A stretch of 64,000 bases of DNA from Trichlorobacter thiogenes (lineage in GTDB: Bacteria; Desulfobacterota; Desulfuromonadia; Geobacterales; Pseudopelobacteraceae). Under the pieces are notes generated by a model. The model saw only the letters and a list, made by a program, of their open reading frames with translations. It did no database searches and was not told the DNA's origin. Positions 43,169 through 52,796 of this stretch are shown here, piece after piece. How positions within the stretch are numbered: the stretch's first letter is position 1; every line of letters starts with the position of its first letter. The DNA lies in the NCBI RefSeq assembly GCF_900167465.1, contig NZ_FUWR01000004.1, forward strand, positions 1-64,000. The letters run 5' to 3'. The translations under genes were made by a program, and so were the position numbers.

Positions 43169-45993
43169 AAATAACCTTACAACATATTGCGCTTGTTGCA
43201 GCGGTTGCTGCTCTGTCTGGACAAGGGCAGGCGCTGGCTGAACCACCTGTGCAGCCTGTGTCAGAAATAAGGGTGGATTTTGAACAGGATCTTTTTGAAC
43301 TGGCTCATACGGTTTTTCTGGCAAATGGTAATGTCAAGGAGGCTTTGTCAGTAGCTGAACGTGCGGTGAAGGCACGCCCTGCAGATAAGGTTTGGCGTAA
43401 AAAGGCAGCCCAGACATCGGAATGGGCAGGACGCCCTGATTTGGCCCTTGAACATTGGTTCTACCTTGCCGAACATGGTGATAGCGAGGGCGAACAATCT
43501 GTCCTGCGTCTGTCCAGGGCACTGCAGGAATTTCCACTACGGATGAAACTGCTGGAACAGATGGTGGTTCAGCAGGATGCGCCGGTTGAGCTATTGAAGG
43601 AGTATCTGTATGTAGCAGAGGGGATGGGGATGCCGCAGCGGGCCTATGATCTGTTCGCATCAGACACGATTCGCGGTGCTGATCCGGTCTGGCTACTGAG
43701 CGAGCAGGCAAGGCTTGCCGAGATGCTTGGACGGCCTGCAGATGCAATCAGAGCATGGCAACGACGGGCCAGATTGAAGCCGCTTGAGACCAATGAATCT
43801 CTTAGGTTGGCATCGCTCTGGTATGGGCAGGGTGACACACTGCAGGCATGGCAGGCATTGTTGATGGCGGAGCATGCCGCTCCGGCAACAGCCACTGACT
43901 TCTGGCGAACCTATGCCGACCTGGCCTGGACACTCCAGAAGAACGACGCATCCATCAAAGCGGCTGAGATGTTGATTGAACATGGAAGCGCCACTGAAGC
44001 AGATTATCAGCGACTGCAGGAGCTGTATGGAGAGTCAGACCCGCAAAAGGCTTACGGCTATGCTTTACAGGGGTGGAAACAGTTGCAGCGGCCAGTCTTT
44101 CTGTATGCCATGGTCGATACCGGCCTGCGTAGCGGCAAGGGGCGAGAGCTGGCGCTGTTTTTTAATAACATGCGGCCAGATGAACGCACTATTATCGCTC
44201 AAGACGCACGTGCCTGGATGGCCATGGCTCAGGTCTATCGTGCAACCGGCAATCAGCCTGCCAGCCTCGTTGCTGCCAGAGTCGCTGCCCGGTTAGCCCC
44301 TTCCGATGCGGATCTGCTCAGTGCCTATCTCTGGTTGTTGGTGGATATGAAGCAGGTCGCTGAACTGCGCCCCCTGGTTCGGGATTGGGAAGGACGGATT
44401 GGGGCACTGCCTGAACTGCAGGAACCATTGGCCGCAGCCATGGTGTTGATGGGGGATACGCAGCGGGCATTACGTCATTATCGCGCACTGGCCCCGAAGC
44501 GCCAGACAGATCCGGCCTGGCTGGCCTCCTTTGGTGATACGTTAGAGCAGGCTGGCGATGCAGAGAGTGCCTGGAAAGCGCGGCGTCGAGCGCAGCAGCT
44601 GGTGCACCGGCAGGCCTCAAAAGATCTGTCAGATGATGAGGTGAGAAACGGGCTGCTGACTCAGGCGCAACTGTTGCTGCATCTTGCCCCCGGCGATGCA
44701 CTCTCAAAACGTATCAGACTGGTGGCTTCAGACAAGCGGGATGATTTTGGCAAAGAGTTGGTGCTGGGTTGGGCCATGACCACGGGACAGACCGACCTGG
44801 CCCGACTCTGGTACTGGAGACATTTTGCCCGGACGATTCAGCGGCCTGAATGGGCCCGCCTTGGTCTCGCTCTGGAGGAGAACGATCGCAGTACCATGGC
44901 TGATCTGCTGGATAGCAAACTGGAGCAGTTGCCCTATCGTGATGCGGTTGAGGCTGCTCAACGGACAGGCTCCATTCCGTTGGCTCAGGAGCATGCCTGG
45001 CAGCGTTTGCAGCTGAACCGTGAGGACTATCTGCTGGACACGCAGGTGCGTCAACTGTTTGGTGAGCGTGCAGGGTATGCTGCTGCTGATCTGAAGCTGC
45101 AGGACCAAGCCGGTGTTGGTATGGTTGAATCACGACTGGCGTTTTCCCAGCCGCTTACCAGCCGTTACAGTCTGCTGGCTGAGCTGACAGAACGACAGTT
45201 CAGTCAGTTGAAAAGTGATGTCATAAGGAATCTGCCGGACCATGATATCGGCGGAAGCCTGACCCTGACCCGCCGGCATGAGCGGGGCCACTTGGCCTTG
45301 TCACTGGGAATGAGGAACGGTGGTCTGGACAGCTTTGCAACAGGCTCTCTTGAAGGCGAATGGCAGCCCTGGCGGGATCTGCAGCTGGGGGCCAGGCTTG
45401 AACTGAATGCCGGGGCAGATGAAACCGCTGCACTCTCGGTGGGTGGGGTGCGGGATCGATTGAGAGTGACGGGCACCGCTACTCTGACGCCTAAAGATAC
45501 AGTCTCCCTTGAACTGGCTGCAGCCCGTTATTATGATCAGGGCCGGGGCTATCTCGGTCAGGGACAGTCGGTGGGAATAGACCTGCGGCATCAATTCACC
45601 CGGGCATGGCCTGATTATGGCATCCGGCTCTACGGCGGCTACAGTGGGTACCAGGCTGATGGTGTCGTGGGCACTAACATCGCCGGGCTGGTGCCTGCTG
45701 AGACTGATCCCACCGCATCCTTTTTTGTACCACAGAGCTTTGGACATCTGGGGGTAGGGCTATTTTGGGGCCAGACCTGGAAGACAAGCTATACCCGTGA
45801 CTGGAAACCGTTTGCCGAGGCTGATATTGACTGGAACAGTAATTCTGATTTTGGTTTCAGCTATGGTCTGGGGCTGGTTGGTCCGGTCTTTGGAGTTGAT
45901 CAGCTGATGTTTGAATTAACGCAAAGTAGTGGCCAGTTCGGCATCAGTGACCTGACTACCACTATCGGCATCAGTTACCGCTATTTTTATTAA
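43165..45993 (+). CDS. pelB: outer-membrane Pel export porin PelB (TPR plus beta-barrel)
   Basis: GTG at 43165 overlaps the previous stop (GTGA) and follows GAGGG. The 942-residue protein has its own signal peptide (IALVAAVAALSGQGQALA). A long TPR-type helical region runs to about 620, then a beta-rich C-terminal region ends TTIGISYRYFY, with the terminal aromatic of outer-membrane barrels. The TPR part would guide Pel and bind PelA; the barrel exports the polymer. A separate signal peptide shows the PelB functions are two proteins here. pelC follows 26 bases later. Confidence 0.88.
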   Translation: MKITLQHIALVAAVAALSGQGQALAEPPVQPVSEIRVDFEQDLFELAHTVFLANGNVKEALSVAERAVKARPADKVWRKKAAQTSEWAGRPDLALEHWFYLAEHGDSEGEQSVLRLSRALQEFPLRMKLLEQMVVQQDAPVELLKEYLYVAEGMGMPQRAYDLFASDTIRGADPVWLLSEQARLAEMLGRPADAIRAWQRRARLKPLETNESLRLASLWYGQGDTLQAWQALLMAEHAAPATATDFWRTYADLAWTLQKNDASIKAAEMLIEHGSATEADYQRLQELYGESDPQKAYGYALQGWKQLQRPVFLYAMVDTGLRSGKGRELALFFNNMRPDERTIIAQDARAWMAMAQVYRATGNQPASLVAARVAARLAPSDADLLSAYLWLLVDMKQVAELRPLVRDWEGRIGALPELQEPLAAAMVLMGDTQRALRHYRALAPKRQTDPAWLASFGDTLEQAGDAESAWKARRRAQQLVHRQASKDLSDDEVRNGLLTQAQLLLHLAPGDALSKRIRLVASDKRDDFGKELVLGWAMTTGQTDLARLWYWRHFARTIQRPEWARLGLALEENDRSTMADLLDSKLEQLPYRDAVEAAQRTGSIPLAQEHAWQRLQLNREDYLLDTQVRQLFGERAGYAAADLKLQDQAGVGMVESRLAFSQPLTSRYSLLAELTERQFSQLKSDVIRNLPDHDIGGSLTLTRRHERGHLALSLGMRNGGLDSFATGSLEGEWQPWRDLQLGARLELNAGADETAALSVGGVRDRLRVTGTATLTPKDTVSLELAAARYYDQGRGYLGQGQSVGIDLRHQFTRAWPDYGIRLYGGYSGYQADGVVGTNIAGLVPAETDPTASFFVPQSFGHLGVGLFWGQTWKTSYTRDWKPFAEADIDWNSNSDFGFSYGLGLVGPVFGVDQLMFELTQSSGQFGISDLTTTIGISYRYFY

Positions 45994-46019
45994 CAACTGG
46001 AAGCAAGAAGGAGGAATGC

Positions 46020-46541
46020 ATGAAACGAATACTGCTGCTGATTGTCGGGCTGTTTGTCCTGTCTGGTTGTTCTACCCTGCATCAGGGGAGCCGAGAGGCT
46101 GCGCCGCTGGCTGAGACCTGGGCAGTGATTCCATTTGTGAACAATACCGAAACCCCCTTTGCTGCCGAGCGGGCAGAGGCGATCACCACGGCACTGCTCT
46201 ATGCCCGTGGTGTACAACGGGTAATTACCATGCCTCTTGACCCGGCAGCAGATAACGAGGCATTGCCTGATCGTGGCTTGAAGCGCCGGGAGGCCGGACT
46301 GGAGTGGGCAAAGAAACAGAATGTCCGCTATGCCGTTGCCGGTACCGTTACGGAGTGGCGCTACAAAGTCGGATTGGATGGGGAACCGGTGGCCGGCATG
46401 ACCCTGCAGCTGATTGATCTGAATGATGGCAAGGTACTCTGGTCCGGTAGTGCCGGTAAAAGCGGTTGGAGCCGTGAGGCGGTCAGTGCTGTGGCCCAGC
46501 AGGTTCTTGAGCAGTTGATCAGCACCATCGCGTTACGTTAA
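46020..46541 (+). CDS. pelC: outer-membrane lipoprotein PelC
   Basis: A 173-residue lipoprotein with signal MKRILLLIVGLFVLSGC, the lipobox Cys at 17. The mature part has WAVIPFVNNTETPFAAERAE and VAGTVTEWRYKVG, like PelC. In Pseudomonas, PelC forms a periplasmic ring at the outer membrane beneath the PelB barrel and funnels the cationic polymer. Length matches the family (about 172). It lies two bases before pelD. Confidence 0.88.
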   Translation: MKRILLLIVGLFVLSGCSTLHQGSREAAPLAETWAVIPFVNNTETPFAAERAEAITTALLYARGVQRVITMPLDPAADNEALPDRGLKRREAGLEWAKKQNVRYAVAGTVTEWRYKVGLDGEPVAGMTLQLIDLNDGKVLWSGSAGKSGWSREAVSAVAQQVLEQLISTIALR

Positions 46542-46542
46542 C

Positions 46543-47856
46543 ATGTCTGGGCTAGCCGGTATATTCACCCGTTTCCCAAGGCTGATTGCCTGGCTTGAAA
46601 CGTTGGGATTAACCCTGTTGATTCCACTTGCAGGTGTCGTACTGAATCAGGATGACCCGTTTTTTGTGAAGGCGGAGTTTCCCTGGCTCTGGCTTGGGCC
46701 GCTTCTGGTGGCGTTACGTTACGGGATTGCTCCTGCTTTAAGCTCGGTGTCACTGGTAATGCTGCTTTGGTTTGGCGCCGTTATCGTAGGGCTGGTCAGT
46801 GGCGCCTTTCCTTTGCACTTTATGTTGGGGGGAGTCTTGCTGGCATTGCTGGCCGGGCAGTTCAGCACATCATGGTCAACCCGGCTGAGACGTTCAGATC
46901 AACTCTCCCGTCATGCTTCAGAGCGGTTTCAGCAGCTTTCCCGTGCCTATTTTATGGTGCGCCATTCCCATGATCGGCTTGAACAAAACCTGGTTAGCAG
47001 ACCGGTTACCCTGCGACAGGCCATGATGGAGTTACGTCGTCTGCTGGTTGAAAAGGGTGGTGTGGTCAGCCCGGAACTGGCAGGCGAACTGATGGTTATT
47101 CTCGCCCACTATTGCTCCCTTTCCAGTGCTGCAATCTATGCAGTACGCCACGGCGTGCCTGATCTGGTGCCTTTGGCGCAGTGTGGTCAGGGGGCTCCCT
47201 GTCTGCCTGACGATCTGTTGGTGCGTTCAGCACTTGAGTCTGGCACCACCGCCTATCAGGCCGCCAACCGTCTTGGTGGTAGTCAGCATAGCAGCTATCT
47301 GGTGGCAGCCCCGCTTTGCAGTAGTAGTGGTCATTTATTGGGGGTGGTGCTGGTAAGTGATATGCCGTTCATGGCATTGCACCGTGAAACCTTGCAGATT
47401 CTAGGGGTTCTGCTGGCCTATGCAGCTGATCATGTTGAGGCTGCAGCGACAGCAAAAAATGTGACTACTATTTATCCGGACTGTCCGACTGTCTTTGGCG
47501 CAGAGCTGATCAAGATGATACGTCTGAAACGGGATCTGGATATTGTGAGTACCCTGGTGGTGATTAACCTGCCTCCTGGCCCACGACTTGATGAACTTTG
47601 CCAGGTGGTGGAGCGCCAGCAACGGGGGTTGGACCATGGCTGGCGCCGGGATTTAGGCTGGGGAGTGCAGTTTGTAACGTTAATGCCTTTTTCCGGTCCG
47701 ACTGCAATGGAGGGGTATCAGGCGCGTCTGAACGAAGTGCTGAAAGGCCAGTTTAAGATAACGTTGCAGGGCGCGGGGATATCGCTCAAGTATGTGGTGG
47801 TCTCTGCTGACGAACCGGAACTGCAGCTGGCAAACCTGCTGACGGAGGAAGCATGA
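46543..47856 (+). CDS. pelD: c-di-GMP receptor PelD
   Basis: The 437-residue inner-membrane protein has four N-terminal helices (about 18-110), a GAF domain (about 160-300) and a degenerate GGDEF domain. Instead of GGDEF it reads GWGVQF, so it cannot make c-di-GMP. An RGLD motif at 361-364 and Arg395 match in spacing the c-di-GMP site Arg367/Asp370/Arg402 of Pseudomonas PelD. Binding would switch on Pel synthesis post-translationally. It overlaps pelE by four bases. Confidence 0.9.
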   Translation: MSGLAGIFTRFPRLIAWLETLGLTLLIPLAGVVLNQDDPFFVKAEFPWLWLGPLLVALRYGIAPALSSVSLVMLLWFGAVIVGLVSGAFPLHFMLGGVLLALLAGQFSTSWSTRLRRSDQLSRHASERFQQLSRAYFMVRHSHDRLEQNLVSRPVTLRQAMMELRRLLVEKGGVVSPELAGELMVILAHYCSLSSAAIYAVRHGVPDLVPLAQCGQGAPCLPDDLLVRSALESGTTAYQAANRLGGSQHSSYLVAAPLCSSSGHLLGVVLVSDMPFMALHRETLQILGVLLAYAADHVEAAATAKNVTTIYPDCPTVFGAELIKMIRLKRDLDIVSTLVVINLPPGPRLDELCQVVERQQRGLDHGWRRDLGWGVQFVTLMPFSGPTAMEGYQARLNEVLKGQFKITLQGAGISLKYVVVSADEPELQLANLLTEEA

Positions 47857-48848
47857 GTAGCCTGAAGCTGCTCATCTATGCTTTGCTGAGTGAGCAATCA
47901 GCCTTGTTGTCCATCTTTGGCACACAACCGGTCTGGCAGCGGGTACTTTTTTTTGGAGCTGCGCATCTGCTTGCCTCAGTACTCTTTTCCCTGCTGCTAA
48001 CGGCCAGCTTTCCCAAGCGTTTTATCTCTTCCCGAAAAGGGCTGTTGGGGCTGTTCTTCAGTTTTAATTTTTTTGTGCCTGTGTTTGGCGCACTGGGGAC
48101 GTTACTATTGCTTTTGTATTTCAAATGGTTTCTGAAAGAAGCAGAGCGTACTGAATTTTCCAATGTGCCGCTGCCACCCTTTCTAGCAGAGTCAGCTGAT
48201 CTCGGGTCAGGTATGGGGGAGGGGGGGGCTTGGTCCCGCTTGCGGACCCTGGATCTACCCCGTGAGCTGCGGCTAAAGGCGTTATTGTCAGTAGGAACCA
48301 GCAGCGGGCATAACTCCAGTCGTTTGTTGCAGCATGCAACCGGAGACAGTGATGATGAAATCCGGTTGTTGGCCTTTAACCTCCATGAACGTCAGGAACA
48401 GAAGATACAGCAGACCATTTCTGCAGAGCTTCATGAGCTGAAAACCGCTGAAACTCCTGAGCTTAAGGCCTCGGTCTGCCGTAACCTGGCCTTCTCCTAC
48501 TGGGAGATGGTCTACAGTGCCCTGGCCCAGGATGATCTGCGTGATTTTTTTGTGGAACAGGCGGCTAAATATGCTGAACAGGCATTACAGCTGGATGCCA
48601 AAAATCCTGCTCTGCTTGTTTTGGTAGCACGGATATACCTGCAAAAACGTGATTACAAGTTGGCTTCAGAGACCATTCAGAAGGCGTTATCAGAAGGTGC
48701 TGATCCGCTTAAGGTGCTGCCCTATCAGGCTGAGCTAGCCTTTTATGAGCGAGATTTCAAGACTGTCCGCAGACTATTAAAACAGGATGCAACGATTCGC
48801 TTCAGGCCTGGTATCGGGCCGGTGGCCCAGTTTTGGGGGACATGCTGA
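47853..48848 (+). CDS. pelE: Pel biosynthesis membrane protein PelE
   Basis: A 331-residue protein with two N-terminal membrane helices (about 27-50 and 63-90), a linker and C-terminal TPR-like repeats (AKYAEQALQLDAKNPALLVL). This matches PelE, part of the inner-membrane PelDEFG complex that recruits the glycosyltransferase PelF. It overlaps pelD by four bases at the start and pelF by one base at the end. Confidence 0.87.
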   Translation: MSSLKLLIYALLSEQSALLSIFGTQPVWQRVLFFGAAHLLASVLFSLLLTASFPKRFISSRKGLLGLFFSFNFFVPVFGALGTLLLLLYFKWFLKEAERTEFSNVPLPPFLAESADLGSGMGEGGAWSRLRTLDLPRELRLKALLSVGTSSGHNSSRLLQHATGDSDDEIRLLAFNLHERQEQKIQQTISAELHELKTAETPELKASVCRNLAFSYWEMVYSALAQDDLRDFFVEQAAKYAEQALQLDAKNPALLVLVARIYLQKRDYKLASETIQKALSEGADPLKVLPYQAELAFYERDFKTVRRLLKQDATIRFRPGIGPVAQFWGTC

Positions 48849-50362
48849 TGGAAGATATCTTTCCCAGGGCCAAACAGGTTGATGTGATGCTGCTACTGGA
48901 GGGAACCTTTCCCTATGTCAGTGGTGGCGTGTCCAGCTGGGTTAACCAGATTATCAAGGGGTTTCCCGAGATTGATTTCGGGGCGGTATTCATCGGCAGC
49001 AAGGCTGATGAGTATGATGGCTTCAAGTACTCCTTACCCCCTAATCTGAAGCACCTGCAGGTGCATTATCTGCATGATGAGCATATTACCCCGCCGGTAG
49101 CACCCTGTGCAGGAGATCCCCAGGGGTTTGAAATTCTGCAGCGTCTGCATGGCTGGTTTGCCAACCCGCATCCTGATGGGTTACCTGCGGAGCTGAAGCA
49201 GGCCTCCTTTTATCTGAAGGCCAAAGGAGGCGTTGATTATTCCCAGTTTTTGTACGCTGATCGATCTTGGGAGTATATCTGTTCCTTATATCGTGAACGC
49301 TGTACCGATCCTTCATTTGTTGATTATTTTTGGACCGTCCGCAATATGCATGCCCCGATCTGGCAACTGGCTGCCATCGCCGGCAGCTTAATCCCGGCCC
49401 GGGCATATCATACCGTTTCCACCGGCTATGCCGGATTTTTAGGGGGACTTTTACATCACCATACCGGGCGCCCTCTGATGCTTTCAGAACACGGCATCTA
49501 TACCAAGGAACGCCGGATTGATATCTTTAATAATGAATGGATTCAGGATAACCGCAACGCCCTGCAGCGGGACCCAACCGAGATCAGCTACTTCCGTGAT
49601 CTCTGGATCAGGTTTTTTGAAACGCTGGGACGTTTCTGCTATGACGCAGCAGGGCAGATCGTTTCGTTGTATGAGGGGGTGCGCCAACGCCAGATTAGTG
49701 ACGGAGCCCTGCCGGAAAAGATCAGTGTCGTACCCAACGGGATTGATGTGGCTCGTTTTGCATCACTGCGTACTGCACGACCGTCCCGTCCCCCTGTGGT
49801 GCTGGCACTGTTGGGGCGGGTGGTGCCGATTAAGGATGTTAAAACCTACATCCGTGCGATCCGTATTCTGGTGAACCAGATCCCGGATCTGGAAGGCTGG
49901 GTAGTGGGGCCGGATGGTGAAGATCCTGAGTATGCGGCAGAGTGCCGTGCCCTGGTCCTGAGTCTGGATCTTGCAGATCGTGTCCGCTTTACCGGCTTCA
50001 TGAATCCGGTGGATCTGTTTCCACAGATCGGGCTGCTGGTGCTTTCCTCCATCAGCGAAGGCCTGCCGCTGGTGGCTCTTGAAGGGTTTGCTGCCGGAGT
50101 GCCATTGGTTTCCACCGATGTCGGTGCCTGTCGTCAGTTGATAGAAGGGGTTGGTGAGTCGGACCAGGCACTGGGAGTGGCCGGCGCTGTCGTGTCGATC
50201 AATAGCCCCCAGGCCCTTGCCGGGGCCTGTCGTAACTTGCTGGAAGATCAACAGGCCTGGGATCAGGCCAGTCAGACGGCCATCACCCGGGTTGAAACCT
50301 TCTATACCCAACAGCAGATGTTTGCCCGCTACCATGCGTTGTATCAGGAGGCGCTGAGCTAA
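48848..50362 (+). CDS. pelF: Pel glycosyltransferase PelF (GT4)
   Basis: ATG 48848 is chosen over 48842 because GGGGGA lies seven bases upstream and it gives a TGATG overlap with pelE. The 504-residue cytoplasmic GT4 enzyme begins with PelF-type LLLEGTFPYVSGGVSSWVN and includes SEHGIYTKERRID, VVPNGIDVARF, LLGRVVPIKD and the E-x7-E element SEGLPLVALEGFAAG. It polymerises the Pel sugars from UDP-activated precursors. Confidence 0.95.
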   Translation: MEDIFPRAKQVDVMLLLEGTFPYVSGGVSSWVNQIIKGFPEIDFGAVFIGSKADEYDGFKYSLPPNLKHLQVHYLHDEHITPPVAPCAGDPQGFEILQRLHGWFANPHPDGLPAELKQASFYLKAKGGVDYSQFLYADRSWEYICSLYRERCTDPSFVDYFWTVRNMHAPIWQLAAIAGSLIPARAYHTVSTGYAGFLGGLLHHHTGRPLMLSEHGIYTKERRIDIFNNEWIQDNRNALQRDPTEISYFRDLWIRFFETLGRFCYDAAGQIVSLYEGVRQRQISDGALPEKISVVPNGIDVARFASLRTARPSRPPVVLALLGRVVPIKDVKTYIRAIRILVNQIPDLEGWVVGPDGEDPEYAAECRALVLSLDLADRVRFTGFMNPVDLFPQIGLLVLSSISEGLPLVALEGFAAGVPLVSTDVGACRQLIEGVGESDQALGVAGAVVSINSPQALAGACRNLLEDQQAWDQASQTAITRVETFYTQQQMFARYHALYQEALS

Positions 50363-51733
50363 ATGGCCGGTATCGGATTTGAATTGCGTAAATTGATGAA
50401 GGGCGACAGCTACAGCTCGTTGCTGATGGCCTATGCCTATGCCGGTATTATCAGTTCAGGCCCCTGGATACTCTCTATTATCGCCGTATTGTTGATCGGC
50501 GTGATCTCGCTGCCGGTGGTCATACCGGCAATGCTGGTCTCCAAGTTTCAGACCGTGGTTACTTATCTGATCGCCTTCAGTCTCATACTGACCGGGCTGG
50601 TGCAGCTCTCCTTTACCCGCTACTCTGCAGACCGGATCTTTGAAAAGGAACATTACCGGTTACTGCCCAATCTGAACGGTCTGTTGCTGGTTGTCATTGC
50701 GGTCAGCGGCCTCTTTTCCTATCCGATCGGACTTCTGGCCTTTCCCCAACAAAGCCTGTTTTTCAGGCTGCTGTTTGCTGCAACCTTTGTGGTGCTCTGC
50801 TGCGTATGGGTTACCGCTATTCTGCTGTCGGGGTTGAAGGCCTACAAGGCGATACTGGTTAACTTTGCCTTTGGCTATGGTTCCGCCCTGCTGCTTGCCT
50901 TTTTGCTGCGACATGGCAACTTGGAAGGACTGCTGCTGGCCTTCCTGGCCGGCCAATTCATCCTGCTGTTGGGGATGTTCTGGGTTGTCTTCCGTGGCTA
51001 TCCCTCCCGGATATTCATAGAGTTTGATTTTATGGGATCAGGCAGGATGTACCGTTCCCTGATGCTGACCGGCCTGTTCTATAACCTGGGGATCTGGATG
51101 GACAAGTTCATCTTCTGGATTCATCCGGTTACTGGATCAAACGTCATCGGTCCTCTCAGGGCTTCGTTGGTATATGATCTGCCGGTCTTTCTGGCCTACC
51201 TGGCAATTATACCGGGTATGGCTGTTTTTCTGGTGCGGATAGAGACCGACTTTGTTGAATACTACGATCGCTTCTATGATGCGGTGCGTGAAGGGGGTTC
51301 GCTTTCCTACATTCAGGAGATGAAGGACGAGATGGTGCGGGTGGCCCGGGAAGGTCTGTATGATATTATCAAGATCCAGGCCATTGCCACCATTGTGGTA
51401 ATTGTGGCCGGCCGTCATCTGTTGCGTTGGGCCGGTATATCTGAAATCCATCTGCCGCTGCTTTCGATTCAGGTGGTGGCAACCGGTTTTCAGGTGGTGC
51501 TGCTGGGGCTGCTGAACATCTTTTTCTACCTGGACAAGCGGAATCGGGTACTGTTGTTGACCGCCCTGTTTACGGTGCTGAACCTGGGGCTTACCCTGCT
51601 CTCGATCTGGATGGGGCCGTACTATTATGGCTACGGTTTTGCCCTGGCCTTGATAGTGACCATTGCAGTGGGTATGGCCCTGCTTGACTACGACCTTGGG
51701 AAACTGGAGTATGAGACCTTCATGCTGCAGTAA
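50363..51733 (+). CDS. pelG: Pel polymer inner-membrane exporter PelG
   Basis: A 456-residue protein with about twelve membrane helices, related to polysaccharide transport (Wzx/MATE-like) flippases. It starts MAGIGFELRKLMKGDSYSSL, the PelG opening, and contains YNLGIWMDKFIFWI. It moves growing Pel across the inner membrane together with PelD, PelE and PelF. It starts immediately after the pelF stop and ends the seven-function pel operon. No terminator is visible before the next gene. Confidence 0.93.
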   Translation: MAGIGFELRKLMKGDSYSSLLMAYAYAGIISSGPWILSIIAVLLIGVISLPVVIPAMLVSKFQTVVTYLIAFSLILTGLVQLSFTRYSADRIFEKEHYRLLPNLNGLLLVVIAVSGLFSYPIGLLAFPQQSLFFRLLFAATFVVLCCVWVTAILLSGLKAYKAILVNFAFGYGSALLLAFLLRHGNLEGLLLAFLAGQFILLLGMFWVVFRGYPSRIFIEFDFMGSGRMYRSLMLTGLFYNLGIWMDKFIFWIHPVTGSNVIGPLRASLVYDLPVFLAYLAIIPGMAVFLVRIETDFVEYYDRFYDAVREGGSLSYIQEMKDEMVRVAREGLYDIIKIQAIATIVVIVAGRHLLRWAGISEIHLPLLSIQVVATGFQVVLLGLLNIFFYLDKRNRVLLLTALFTVLNLGLTLLSIWMGPYYYGYGFALALIVTIAVGMALLDYDLGKLEYETFMLQ

Positions 51734-51838
51734 TAAATTGTCCTGCTGAAGTATTTTGTGGCATTTCGTCAGATTTAGTCGCTTGTCCTAGTGCTGCCGT
51801 TGCTTGATAGTACTAATAAAAATCAGGAAGTTATCTCT

Positions 51839-52747
51839 ATGCGCGAACATCTCGTAGCAACCCTGCAGCATATCCCTTCGGCAGCCATTCTGGTTGGTGC
51901 TAACGCACAGATACTACAGGCAAATCATGCTGCTGAACTGCTTTTCGGCTATGCCGCGGGCAGCTTGGATGGACAACCGCTTGCTCTGTTAATTCCCAAG
52001 GACAGGCGGGAACTGCATGATGAGCTGCTGTATGATTATTGCAAGAATCCGTCAACCTGTCCCAAAGGGACCGGGCTGCCACGGCATGGCCTGCGCCAGG
52101 ACGGTACCCTTTTCCCCGTTGATGTTGCGCTTGCTCCGATCACGTTTGGTGACGAAGTGCTGTTTTTTGCCACTGTTTTTGACCTTTCCGCCTTTAAGCA
52201 GGCAGAGCTTGAATTGCGCCAGGTCAATCGCTCTTTGCGTTTTTTGAGTAAGGTGAATCAGATTGTTGCCCATGCGGATGATGAACAGAATCTTCTTCAG
52301 GAGGTTTGTCAGGCCGCTGTGGAGGCAGGCAACTATCGTATGGCCTGGGTCGGTTTTGCAGAGCAGGATACGGCCAAAAACATCCGTCCGGTGGCATTTC
52401 ATGGCTTCAATAACGGTTTTATTGAAAAGCTGAATATTACCTGGGGAGAAAACGGGAACAATATGACTGCCGTGGGAGAAGCCATCCGATCCGGTCAACC
52501 GGTTGTCCGGAACAATATTTTGAGTGACCCCCAGATGTCCCCCTGCAGAGCCGATGCAAAGCAGCGGGGGTATCAGTCGGTCATCGCCCTTCCATTAAAG
52601 GTGGATGATGCCGTCTGGGGTGCGTTGGCCCTGTTCGCTCCTGAGAATGCGGCATTTACACCGCAGGAGTGCAAAGTGCTGACAGAATTAAGCGATGATT
52701 TGTGCTTTGGTATACGGAGCTGTTCTCAGACCAACCTTCAGGGATAG
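51839..52747 (+). CDS. PAS-GAF sensory protein without output domain
   Basis: ATG 51839 follows AGGAAG; an upstream GTG frame to 51791 is less likely. The 302-residue soluble protein has a PAS domain (HIPSAAILVGANAQILQANHA, about 10-120) joined by a helix to a GAF domain (about 140-295, with EAGNYRMAWVGFAEQD). There is no kinase, GGDEF, EAL or DNA-binding part, and no signal peptide. It may act by binding another protein; the pel operon lies 100 bases upstream and the FecR/CHASE2 module just downstream. Confidence 0.8.
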   Translation: MREHLVATLQHIPSAAILVGANAQILQANHAAELLFGYAAGSLDGQPLALLIPKDRRELHDELLYDYCKNPSTCPKGTGLPRHGLRQDGTLFPVDVALAPITFGDEVLFFATVFDLSAFKQAELELRQVNRSLRFLSKVNQIVAHADDEQNLLQEVCQAAVEAGNYRMAWVGFAEQDTAKNIRPVAFHGFNNGFIEKLNITWGENGNNMTAVGEAIRSGQPVVRNNILSDPQMSPCRADAKQRGYQSVIALPLKVDDAVWGALALFAPENAAFTPQECKVLTELSDDLCFGIRSCSQTNLQG

Positions 52748-52796
52748 GCTGGCCTGTTTGTTTATACGATACAGGGCTGTCTGTTGAGGTAGAACA

